A stretch of DNA of 14,197 nucleotides from Nephromyces sp. MM_2019 (GCA_015657535.1 JADHZB010000285.1:1-14197); one strand, 5' to 3'; shown: positions 1-10,488, counted from the first letter of the stretch. A program made the numbers and translations. Notes: generated by a model from the letters alone, not told the origin.

Positions 1-2
1 AG

Positions 3-1844
3 GACACAGAGTTCCCAGGCATTGTAGCAAGACCTACAGGGAGTTGTACAGATTATATATATCAAACAGTAAAGTGTAATGTGGATTTATTAAAAGTAAT
101 ACAATTAGGTATAACATTTGCTGATGCACAGGGAAATCTAGCAAAAGGTGTATCTACATGGCAATTTAATTTTAGTTTTAATTTAGAATGTGATATGTAT
201 GCACAAGATAGTATAGATTTCTTAAAACAGAGTGGAATAGATTTTGATAAACAACAAAAAAAGGGTATAGCATTACAAGACTTTGGTGAGTTAATTATGT
301 CAAGTGGTTTAGTAATGAATGAAGATGTAAAATGGATAAGTTTTCATGGTAGTTATGATTTTGGTTATTTATTAAAATTATTAACATGTGAACCATTACC
401 ACAATCAGAAGGTGAATTTTTTGAATTATTACATGATTTTTTCCCTGCATTATATGATATTAAATTCTTATTAACAAATATAAATAATTTAGATTTTAAT
501 TGGGCACAATCTCTACAAAAAATTGCTGAACATTTACATGTTAAGAGAGTAGGTAGAGAACATCAAGCAGGTAGTGATAGTTTAATAACATGTCGTACAT
601 TTTTCAAATTAATGGAAACTTATTTTGATAATCAAATTGATGATTCAAAATTTAGTGGTGTTATATTTGGTTTAGGTGCAGCTAGTATACCTAAACCTAA
701 TTTTAAATCTACACCTCAAGATATATTAAATGGTATAAATAATATATACACACGTGGTATTGGTAGTGGTGTTATAGCTGGTAGTAGTAATATTAGTAGT
801 AGTGTTATTGTTGGTAGTGGTATTGGTGGTAATAGTAGTAGTAATAATCCACACACACATATAAATAATCAAACTCGAAATCATCTACACACAACTACAA
901 ATACTCTGAATAATAATAACAACACACAACAACAACAACAACAACAACAACATCTTCATACACATCATATTATGAATACTACTAATGTTGTGAGTAATAC
1001 ACCTACAAATACGATAGGTAGTAATTATATTGTTAATAATAATACAAGTGTTTTAAATACACATATGAATAGTAATACATCTATTATGAGTAATACAAGT
1101 AATAATAATAACAATACACTTGATGAAAAAGTTAATTATTACATATCTAATATTGATTTAATTAATACCTATACTTCAACACACACCAATAACAATACAC
1201 CTAATCAACAACAACAACAACCCATTGTTAATTTAAGTATAAATATGACACACACACAACAAAATCAAACATCATCATCACAATTACAACAACCACCACC
1301 ACCACCACCCCCTCCATCTACACACACAAATAACCTAAATATGTTGAGTAATCATGTATTAAATACTAATGCATTTACACCTCCACCACCTCCTAATACA
1401 CTAACATTTGATAATAACAATAATCAAAATACAGGTGGTATGATGTTATTAGGTAATAATAATACTAATAATAATACACACACACATATGAGTAGTACTG
1501 GTGGTAATAATAGTGGTAATGGTAATAGTGGTGTTAGTGGTTTGTTAGGTACAAATATTAGTAATACACTGATGGGACCTACACACACACATCAACTTAA
1601 CCATTTATTAAATCAAATTAGTGTTAACAATACAACACGTGATGTCTTATCTATGCACACTACACAACCCACTCAATCATTCAACCCACACACACAAGCT
1701 AATTATTCAATATCAAATAATTCAGGGAGATTACCTAGCCCACACACACTCATATACTCTAACAATGATTACAGCGACCAAACAAATTTGCATCGCAGCC
1801 AAGATCGAATGTTAGTTCATGAAGGGCCGTCAAATGGCAGTTAA
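3..1844 (+). CDS. CAF1: CAF1/POP2-type mRNA deadenylase, CCR4-NOT catalytic subunit (5' partial, long low-complexity tail)
   Basis: This is the DEDDh-family 3'-5' poly(A) exonuclease of the CCR4-NOT complex, which shortens mRNA tails in the cytoplasm. The frame is open from base 3, so the GTG at 81 is an internal Val and not a start. Numbering from the GAC at 3 gives 613 visible residues. Exo I is DTEFPG (D1, E3), Exo II is SFHGSYDFGY (D119), and Exo III is HQAGSDS (H187, D192), so all catalytic residues are present. The conserved domain ends near residue 226 at FGLGA. Animal CNOT7/8 add only about 40 residues after this point, whereas here about 385 residues rich in N, T, S, Q, H and P follow. 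The family usually has Met before DTEFPG, but the window starts with 'ag', which cannot end ATG; position 3 is therefore probably the first base of an exon after a splice acceptor. No intron is evident to the TAA at 1842-1844. Seen: motifs and frame. Inferred: the upstream exon. Confidence 0.96.
   Translation, partial: DTEFPGIVARPTGSCTDYIYQTVKCNVDLLKVIQLGITFADAQGNLAKGVSTWQFNFSFNLECDMYAQDSIDFLKQSGIDFDKQQKKGIALQDFGELIMSSGLVMNEDVKWISFHGSYDFGYLLKLLTCEPLPQSEGEFFELLHDFFPALYDIKFLLTNINNLDFNWAQSLQKIAEHLHVKRVGREHQAGSDSLITCRTFFKLMETYFDNQIDDSKFSGVIFGLGAASIPKPNFKSTPQDILNGINNIYTRGIGSGVIAGSSNISSSVIVGSGIGGNSSSNNPHTHINNQTRNHLHTTTNTLNNNNNTQQQQQQQQHLHTHHIMNTTNVVSNTPTNTIGSNYIVNNNTSVLNTHMNSNTSIMSNTSNNNNNTLDEKVNYYISNIDLINTYTSTHTNNNTPNQQQQQPIVNLSINMTHTQQNQTSSSQLQQPPPPPPPPSTHTNNLNMLSNHVLNTNAFTPPPPPNTLTFDNNNNQNTGGMMLLGNNNTNNNTHTHMSSTGGNNSGNGNSGVSGLLGTNISNTLMGPTHTHQLNHLLNQISVNNTTRDVLSMHTTQPTQSFNPHTQANYSISNNSGRLPSPHTLIYSNNDYSDQTNLHRSQDRMLVHEGPSNGS
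711..1841 (+). other. Low-complexity C-terminal tail of the CAF1 protein, encoded partly by in-frame microsatellites
   Basis: After the deadenylase domain the frame stays open for about 375 codons of biased sequence. It holds Gly/Ser/Ile-rich stretches (about 740-850), a run of eight Gln (CAA repeats near 930-950), a second Gln run near 1206, a run of about eight Pro near 1292-1316, many AAT-encoded Asn runs, and at least six short ACACAC tracts read as Thr-His or His-Thr. It is likely disordered. Codon choice is highly AT-rich, with CA microsatellites the exception. Such tails are known in dictyostelids and some apicomplexans. No conserved domain is visible in it. Confidence 0.8.
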
Positions 1845-2136
1845 GTTGTTAATTGATTCAATTACACACACACACACACATTTATATTTATCTCATGATT
1901 TTATATACTTTAGCTAACCTTTGAAAATAATTTATTTCAATTTACACATCATTTAATCCAACCATATACATATACAAATTTACATTATGCATGCACATAT
2001 ATATTAAACAATACACCTTATACACACAAGCCAAAAACAATACAAAAAATAAAAAACAAAGCATATTTTAATCAATTGATTTCACACATACACACTTGAA
2101 CATTATAATCATCTCTTAGGCATTATGCACACTTAC

Positions 2137-2161
2137 TATATATATATATATATATATATAT
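2137..2161. repeat. (TA)n microsatellite
   Basis: An uninterrupted TA dinucleotide run of about 25 bases lies in the CAF1 3' flank. Confidence 0.95.
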
Positions 2162-2495
2162 CTTTACTTAAACACAACACCGAAACATACACACAATCAC
2201 ATACATACTCTTTTACTAGATGTAATTTCCCTAGAATTTATTTTTCGTTTTACTTGGTATATTTAGGCATTTGTTTTATTTGTACGTTCTTAGTAATAAG
2301 TACATATGTACACATATATATATATTTATATATATAATTATATATCTACAATTTTTCCAAGGAATAATTTTATAGAAATTATGTTTTCTAAATTTTGCTT
2401 AGAAATTACAACATTTAATAAACACTTTGATTTTTTACTGAAAATCTATAATTATCTCTTTTTATACATAAATGGGCCATATTGAGATACACACT

Positions 2496-2499
<4 letters not shown>

Positions 2500-2534
<35 letters not shown>
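2500..2534. repeat. (TA)n microsatellite
   Basis: This uninterrupted TA run of about 35 bases is the longest TA tract in the window. Related shorter runs lie near 2627-2644, 2780-2798 and 2826-2844. Confidence 0.95.
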
Positions 2535-2538
<4 letters not shown>

Positions 2539-3960
2539 ATGCTTATATGATATAAAACATATAGATACACACACATACAACCCACTCTATATATATAAAA
2601 TAAACATATACTCCCACACCCACTTTATATATATATATATATATGAGAAGGAAATATATTCAATTATTTCATAGTGATATTATTTCATTTTTTCAAATAT
2701 TTCTAGAAAATTCTTAAGCATGTATATATATGTGTGTGTACTTTGTTTATTTTTTTATTTTTTTTTGATTGAGATGCGTTTATATATATATATATATTTG
2801 TTTGTGTAAATAATGCATGAGTATGTATATATATATATATATATGTGTGTGTGTGAGTTTTTATTTTGGTCTAGGATACGTTTGTACATATATATATATA
2901 TACATATAGGTGTGTGTAAGTATTTATGTATGTGTGCAAAAGTATATGTGTGTGAGTGTGTGCTTATAATAATCACTGGTTGTACTTATGTGTGTATACA
3001 ATGTATATTAATACCATCACAGGCTATATATACACATATTGTATATTATTATTACATAGTCTTTGTGTGTATGATTTTATTCCATCAAATTATGGTTTAT
3101 ACACCATCTTCCAACACAACTATTCGTGTTTTATATTTCAAAGTAGATAGGCTAATATATCTTTATACACATATTATTTTTGCACACATTTTTATATTTG
3201 TTTCATTTTATATATATAATTTTTTAATATTTAAAAAACTACCAAGTTGACTGTAAACTTAAATTTTTACACTTCTTGGGCTAACATTAACTAATATAAT
3301 TCAAATTTATTCTAAACAATAAACAACCAATTTACTAAAAAATCAATTTACATATATTTATTAAAACATATACTATTCATAGATATTACATATCCTTAGT
3401 CATAACACATACACACACACTAGATATATATATTTATCAATCTTTTCTCTCCATGTATTTATTATACAATTAAGAATAAATTGATTATTAAAGTTTGTTG
3501 GCTACCTTTGAAAATCAATTAAAATAGTTATAAATTGTTCTAAAAAATGTTATTTTATATTTTATTTTACACAGATGAAGAGATAAATTATTGATATGAT
3601 AGCCATTTACATAATTCAGTTATCAATATTATTATATCAATTAGGATAAATGAAAACATAATTTAAGTTAATTTAAATGTTTCAAATAAATTTGGTCATA
3701 ACCTTTTATCAATGTTACCAAAAAATATAAACACATATCTTAATATAATCTAAGCAGTCTTGAAATATTGAAATTATTTTTAAAAAATTAACTTAGAAAC
3801 ATCTATTTATTGTTATCTAATTTAAATTTTTTGAAGACACTGAAATAACGTGTTGGACAATATCGTTTATAAATTTTCAAAAATTCAAGTTTTTGGAGCT
3901 TTTCATTATATTGTACTAATTTATATTAACAATTATAAACAACAACTCTTTTGCACTGTA

Positions 3961-4395
3961 CTAAATAAACTCTAATAATTAGATACACATAATGCAACTT
4001 TTGTGGGTGTGTTGCACAATTGTTAGGTTAAATACACACAATACAACTTTTGTGGGTGTGTGCTAAAATTTTTAGTTTAAGCATAAACACAAAACTTTCT
4101 TATTTATTCTCTTTAATAATTCCAATTGTTAGTTTCACACACTACAGCTTTTGCGGGTGTATTCTATACTGTAATTTTAAGTGAAATACAATCTCATAAT
4201 TTTCATGCTCTGTGTTAAACTCCAATAGTTAGTTACACACAATACAAATTTTGGGGCATTGAGTGTTCAAGTTCAATGGTGAGTTATATACAATCTCATA
4301 ACTTTCTTACTCTGTGTTAAGCTCCAATAGTTAAGTTATACATAGTATAACTTTGTCACTGCTATTAAATTTCAATAATTAGTTGTATATAACCT
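3961..4395. repeat. Degenerate tandem repeat, about 45-50 bp unit with a 100-106 bp higher period
   Basis: Diverged copies share a core of the form caat(a/t)(a/g)ttag followed by tacacacaatacaacttttg and tgggtgtgt. Cores lie near 3973, 4017, 4123, 4223, 4325 and 4373. The clearest pair are about 50-bp segments starting near 4188 and 4290. They share acaatctcataa, ctctgtgttaa and ctccaatagtta at a constant offset of 102 bases. This block is not a simple microsatellite. It could be an old satellite or the remains of a mobile element. No open frame runs through it. Confidence 0.75.
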
Positions 4396-5178
4396 CCAGA
4401 CTTACCTATTTCATTTTCTTTTTATAATTATCTTAGTTTAAATTCATTTGATGTGAGTTGATTTACACTTTGAAATATGTAGTAGTAATTATTCCTGACT
4501 CATAAGAACTCTTGGAAATATGGGAAAATTGTATCCAAAAGTAGGAAGTGATTTTCCAAAGAAAGAAGTTATGTGAAATCATCACGCGCTTACAAGAAAT
4601 TAATAATTCTATTAAGTTTGTGTTTTAAAAAGTAAAAATGTTTAAACAAATATTTATTCGTAACGTGTGTGTGGTTGCAAGTCTTGATGTTTCAAAATTC
4701 TTATGGCAGATTAGTTTTCAAGTTATTTCAATTTAGCAGCACACTAATCATAATGTTTACTCCTTATTTGGTGAAGCTTATTTCATCGAATTGCTTATGT
4801 TTTGGTTTAGTTGTAGCTTAGCTACTACTGCCCTTTGACAATTTATCTGAGTAGCTAATATAACTAGTTGATGGCCATTCTAAAGTCTAAATAGAATAAT
4901 GTAATGTGTGTGCTCATGTAGTTTATTTGTATATGTGTTTGTATATATATGCGTGTGCTTGTGTAATTTATGTGTGTGTTTGTGTATTTAGAAGTCTGTG
5001 TTTGCGTAAATTAATTAAATAGGTTTTTGTGTATATATACATGTGGATGCAAAACTATTTTGTGTGTAGTGTATGTATGTAGATGTATCTGTACAATGTA
5101 CCTATAATCCGTGTGCGTTTAGGACGTAGTTTTTGTATATGTTTTTTATGCGTATATTGTAGATGTGAGTGTGCCTTA

Positions 5179-8100
5179 TTAAATTGGTTTCCAAGGTGGT
5201 TTAGATTTCTGCCTATTTTTATTTTGTTTGGGTGGTTTTATTGCAAGTAGAATTGGTGGAGATTTAACTTGGATGTTGTGAAGTATAGCTAAATCAGCTA
5301 AAAATTGTTTATAATTTCTTAGGTCGTCTGGTGTATTCAAAAATGGTGGAAATACACACTTACGTTTAAAACCAATTCGTTTAGCCTAAAGTGATGGATA
5401 GTACTTGTGTAGTGTTTATATGTGTTGCGTGTATGTGTTGTTTATGTAGGATTGGGTATTTATGTTGTTTATATATGTGGTGTATAGTATGTGTGTGGTG
5501 TGTTTATATTGTATATAGTGTGCACAGTGGGTGTGTGTGCTATGTGTTGTCTACTATCTGACTGTGTGAATGTGTTATATGTGTTTGACTAAGTGTAGCG
5601 TAGTTAGTAAATTTGTATGTAGTATGTATATGTGTAGAGGGAGTGCATAGCATGGGTAAGTATCTGTGGGTCTAGGTGTGTTTTTGTTTATACCAAGTGT
5701 GTGTGCGAATGTATCAAATTTTATAATAATTTCGCAAGGTGTGTAAGGTCTAGTCATAACATTGTTACACAGGCAAGGTCACTAAAATTTATTTTTTATT
5801 GTAAATTTACAAATTTTTATGTAATTGTCAACAACATGTGAATATATATATATATATATATATGTATTTATTTATATGTATATCGCTATAAATCTTAGCA
5901 CATATTCATACACTCAGTTTGTAACTTACTTTTTCAATATCATCTAATGAGAGTTGCCCATAATATAAAATTTTAGGGTCAAAGTTGTTGAAATTGGCCA
6001 AAATGTTATACGCCCCTTTCAAATAAATTTGGTCTAAATTGCAGGCGCCTGGTTTAGAAGTGTCAAACATACCTCGCTTTACTCTGTATTTGTGTAGTGT
6101 GTGTTTATAGTATGTGTGCATAGTTTGCGTAGTGAATGTATTATGTGTGTAGTATATGTCTAGTGTTTATGTAGTGGTATTTGTGATATGTTTCAAAATT
6201 TGGGTTATTTGTGTGTTATAGCTTGTGGGTGTAGAGGCGTTTGTAATATACTCTGATATAATTAGTATGTAGAGTTTGTAGTACGTGATGCAAATGGTAT
6301 CAGATGTGTGAATGGTATAGCTAGCTAGTGTCGCGTGTGTGCAATAATTGATGTGGAGAATGTGTATGTTGTGTAATTTTATGTGTATATAATAATTTGT
6401 CAGCATATATATGTTTGTTTGTATCAGTCGTACCGTACGCAAATTCGAAATCGATGCTCAGGTTTATCAACAAAATTTTCAAGTGAATTAAATAATTCAG
6501 CAAAACTCAAGTTTACACCCTATAATCAAAACACCATTATATATAGGTATTTGTGTGTGTTTCCTGTACGTGTGTGTAAGTGCGAGCTCTGTTATGTGTT
6601 TATATGTGTGTGCGTAAGTGCCTGCACTGTTATGTGTCTATATGTGTGTGCGTGCGTGTGTAACTAGAAAATTTTCAAAAAAAAGGCTTATGTAATTTTC
6701 TATAAAATTAACATTACATAAACATAACAATTGAACTCAAAGCGTCTTATGAATTAAACAATCAAATGAACATGTATTTAAGTACAAACTTGGCATATTG
6801 CATAATAACGCAATGCAGGTGACCATAGCCATCTATTTTTTTTTATTGATAAAAGTGAATTTATACAAGCCAGGCCTTCTTCAGTTTCATAGTGACTTTT
6901 AAGGCCCCAACTGACACACACAAAAATACACACACTATGCGTATACAATCGAACTTTACACAGACTCACGATTCAGGCAATGAGTATATGCTTTAAACAC
7001 ACGAACATATAATGCACTCATAGGCAAAATATATACAATGAAAACATGGTTTAAACACACAATGCACTCACAGGCGAAACAAATACAACTCAATCAGGTA
7101 ATTCATACACACACAAACAACAAACTCACAGTCAATACACACTCAATTTAGACATAGATATGCACACAGCGTACTCGAAAGAAAACAAACAAATTTGCAC
7201 ACATTTATATAACTTACAAACTGACATACAAATTACAAACATATATATATTTTTATATATACTTACAGTGATCGCTTATTATACCAAGGCTGAAATTTCT
7301 CATTTACCATCCTCAATAAGTGTGTGCCAAGTTCATGATCACAAATTGATTGAATCTATGTATATTTACACACATCAAATTGTGTATGTTTGAGCTTGTT
7401 TTTGTGTTTGTTTTCAAGTGTGTATGTAAATAAAATGGATATATCTATCTCGTGCGTAACTTATCTTACCATTCCATTGACTACAATTTCTTCATTTACT
7501 AACAAACGAAATGAATGATTAATAATTGTATGTGAAATTCGTGCTATAGATAAAATTGAATTACAAGGTGAATACTCAATTTCGCAATTTAAACCTATAC
7601 ACATATACAATTCAAAAATATTTAATGTTTGCAAACTGTGTATAGATAATGAATTGTAATTTATGTAAAGTATTAGATATATATATGTAAATGCATAAAA
7701 TAATTCACTTTTCTAGCTGTTTCTGCATTAAGTTGCGCGAGTCTTTTGTTAAACTTAAGGAGTTTATTAGCTTACACACATTCAAAAATCCAAGTCACAT
7801 ATACACCATTCAATTTACACATAAACATTTCAATTTATATTTAAAAACACTAAACTTATGTATATAGAAAAATAATCTACTTTATATACTAGATATTTAA
7901 ATTCAGATATGCACATATTCAAATTTTACACACACACTCACTGAAGACATATTATGACTAAATTTACACATTCATAAAACAGTAATCTTTTCAATTATAT
8001 AGACAGCTAATTTTTATAACTATACACAATCAGTTTAGATATAAATATCTACTGTTTATCTATACACCTACACACTTAATTCATAAACATACACACACAC

Positions 8101-9488
8101 ACATCATAAATAAACAAACCGAGTTTGTCAACATAATTTGAAATTGAATTTTTGAGTATAACTGGATCTGCTGTTGTCGTCCCAAACGTTTTCTCAATAA
8201 AATTATCAGAACTCCCAAACTCTTTCTGTTTAATTTTATATATACACACGTATAAAAATACATATATATAATAAAAATACAAGAGATACATATATTAAAA
8301 CACGATAAACACACATAAAAGTTCATAGACATATATATATTATATAATCATTGTACTGGAAAATTTCATAATTTACCAAGCTTATGTTATCAAATTACAC
8401 ATTTAAATGATAGATATACCTTTAGTAAACTATTACTTGTATATAGACATGAAAATCTAATTTCGGTACACACACACACACACACACATAACCTAATTGT
8501 TCAACATATTTCGTTTTAAAAATTACATACACATATGAAATTAGTAATTTCTATTAGATGTTGTTGATTATATATATATAGGTTAAATTACAATTCAAAA
8601 AAGTATAGACTTTCACAAACATTATATATATGTGTACATATTTAACTTATAAACACGTTCAATTATTTTAACAAATTGGAAATTTCTAGCTAAAAATAAT
8701 AACTCATAGCCAAATTTATATTAAAACATACATACACTCACATATATACACATTTACACACACATTCATGAACATATACAAACACACACACACATCTACA
8801 TAAATACACACACCGTTACACATATATACATACACACACAATCATACACACATACACACACAATCATACACACATACACATACAATCATACACACATACA
8901 CACACAATCATACACACATACACACACAATCATTCACACATACACGCACAATCATACACACACAATCATACACACATACACACACAATCATACACACACA
9001 ATCATACACACATACACACACAATCATACACACACAATCATAACACATACACACACAATCATTCACACATACACGCACAATCATACACACACAATCATAC
9101 ACACACAATCATACACACATATACACACAATCATACACACACAATCATACACACATACACGCACAATCATACACACACAATCATACACACATACACACAC
9201 AATCATACACACATACACACACAATCATACACACATACACACACTTACTTTAACAGAGTTTAAGATTGTGAGTGCAAAATCATAAAGTTCAAAATCAACA
9301 ATTTTAAAATTTTCTGCTATAATTTTAATTTCATGATTTTTAGAATTATATTTCAAATTTGGTGAGTGTGTATACCCACTTTGAAAAAATAATTGTTTGG
9401 TTGTGTGTAAATCAATTGGCTGTAATAATCCCAATACTTTACCAATTTTATTACAACTATCACTCTTTAAACGTTTTGAGCTATCCAT
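5179..9488 (-). CDS. MATCAP: MATCAP/DUF1704-family HExxxH metallopeptidase (tyrosine carboxypeptidase-like), eight exons
   Basis: Zinc metallopeptidase of the family whose human members MATCAP1/2 remove the C-terminal Tyr of alpha-tubulin; the substrate here is inferred. Exons, 5' to 3' on the minus strand: 9488-9249, 8225-8120, 7594-7470, 7355-7267, 6910-6790, 6519-6434, 6083-5930, 5385-5179. All seven introns are GT...AG and all phases agree, giving 375 residues. Family marks in order: LLQPIDL then FFQSGYTHSPNLKY (residues 21-47), EFGSSDNFIEKTFG (82-95), the zinc motif HELGTH (H164, E165, H169), LLRMVNEKFQPW (170-181), TEEGLA (196-201, probable third ligand among its Glu), LRYYAI (220-225), RVKRGMFDTSKPG (256-268), DQIYLKG (273-279) and GQLSLDD (298-304). 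The C-terminus is Lys/Pro-rich. The ATG at 9488 fits the family N-terminus. The protein is shorter than human MATCAP1. Intron 1 (8226-9248) holds a minisatellite. The 3' end faces CAF1. Confidence 0.9.
5842..5862. repeat. (TA)n microsatellite inside the last MATCAP-like intron
   Basis: A TA run of about 21 bases lies in the intron between exons 7 and 8 (5386-5929). The rest of this intron is TG-rich on the plus strand, so the transcript is CA-rich. Confidence 0.9.
8468..8489. repeat. (CA)n microsatellite in MATCAP-like intron 1
   Basis: A continuous CA run of about 22 bases on the plus strand. It is read as GU in the minus-strand transcript. Confidence 0.95.
8838..9244. repeat. CA-rich minisatellite with AATCAT spacers in MATCAP-like intron 1
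   Basis: Some 400 bases are built from AATCAT followed by alternating CA tracts. Two unit lengths are interspersed: about 22 bases (aatcatacacacatacacac plus ac) and about 14 bases (aatcatacacacac). A few copies read attcacacatacacgcac instead. The array ends a few bases from the exon 1 donor (GTAAGT, complement of 9243-9248), so the pre-mRNA carries GU-rich repeats directly after the 5' splice site. The minus-strand frame through it gives Cys-Val-Met-Asp repeats and is not a gene. Confidence 0.93.
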
Positions 9489-10488
9489 TGCGTGTATGTG
9501 TGTATAGCATGGTGTTTATTTTTGGGTGAGTTTGTGTGTAGACTTTTGTGTATGGAATGTGTGTAGGAGTATATGAAATATGTTTGGAAAGTACACATGT
9601 AGAAAATGTGTGTATGTGTGGAATATATGTGTAGAAATTATATATGAATTTTTGACGAGGTGTTTGGAGTTTGATGATGTGTGTATACCATCTTTGATAG
9701 TTTGTGTGTGTGTGGTTTGTGGACTTGAATTTTGGCTATGTACTATTTGAGTAGATTTAAAATATGTAAGTTAATTTAGAATGTGTGTGGATATTAATTT
9801 TGTGTATGCTTGTACTTAGGTAAGATATATATGTGTGTGCTTTATTAGGTTATAAATACATTTTCATTGTGTTTGTGTGTATATTAAGCTCAATGTTATA
9901 AAAATTAAATATTCTAAAATCATACACATAAATGCATTATGATTTATTATGTATGGAAACTGAGGGGAAATTTTTCTAAATATAGGCATTGTGTGTGTGT
10001 GTGTGTGAAATCACAAGTCCTTTGAAGTTTGATGCTATATTAAAAAATATCAAATTGATTAAGGTCCCAAAATTTAATGTGTGTAAAAATTTTGAAATTA
10101 AATAGCCCATTTAACACTATATATCTAAACTATATATTTCTAGTGTCACATACCAATGTGTGTAAAAATAATTATAAACATTATATACTAGAAATTTACA
10201 TGTATACATAAATGTGTGTGTGTGTATGTATAAAAAAGTAAATAATTTGTTTTCCTTACCGATTTCTAGTAGAGCTTATATAGTTCATGAGATAATGAAA
10301 TATATAAGTAATTTTGTGTATATATATATATATGCTTAAATTTTAATAGTGTAAACAAGTGTGTGTGTGTAATCTGATGAATAATCATTTAATCAATGAA
10401 CCGTTTCAATGATGTGTAATAAAACCTCAAATTTTCAAATATATGAAATGAGTAAAAATTATTACTAGTAAAGCGATTTCACATGTGT

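Larger units (their letters stand above)
1845..5178. other. Gene-poor intergenic region between convergent CAF1 and MATCAP-like genes
   Basis: This 3.3 kb lies between two stop codons that face each other. It starts with a (CA)n tract right after the CAF1 stop (1862-1880). Up to about 3240 it contains many (TA)n blocks and CA/TG stretches. Open frames here, such as 2125-2337 and 2813-3250, translate to Tyr-Ile and Cys-Val repeats and show no protein family. From 3250 to 3960 it is plain AT-rich sequence in which I see nothing. A degenerate repeat follows at 3961-4395. A slightly GC-richer stretch (4490-4880) has short coding-like frames on both strands, listed under findings. From 4900 to 5170 it is TG-rich. 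An AATAAA at 2048-2053 could serve as a CAF1 polyadenylation signal, but such hexamers are common in AT-rich DNA. Confidence 0.75.

Noticed and set aside
81..83. GTG at 81 as a start codon for the CAF1 protein
   Set aside because: The frame continues upstream to base 3 and encodes the conserved DTEFPG catalytic motif, so this GTG is an internal Val in CNVDLLK.
1621..1815. Second plus-strand frame of 64 codons overlapping CAF1
   Set aside because: It is an out-of-frame shadow of the CAF1 tail with no independent motif.
2813..3250. Plus-strand frame of 145 codons rich in Tyr, Ile, Cys and Val
   Set aside because: The first half is TA/TG repeat translation and the rest is hydrophobic AT-rich sequence with no motif. 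It resembles a membrane protein only because of base composition.
6383..6667. Plus-strand frame of 94 codons over MATCAP-like exon 6
   Set aside because: It is antisense to an exon encoding conserved family residues (FRICVRVKRG junction), and its remainder is TG-repeat translation.
8908..9108. Minus-strand frame of 66 codons with a repeated VCMCVYDCVCMIV pattern
   Set aside because: It is a direct reading of the AATCAT/CA minisatellite inside MATCAP-like intron 1.
8838..9244. CRISPR-like array of regular repeats
   Set aside because: There are no unique spacers: the whole array is simple CA sequence with AATCAT interruptions, and the context is a eukaryotic intron.
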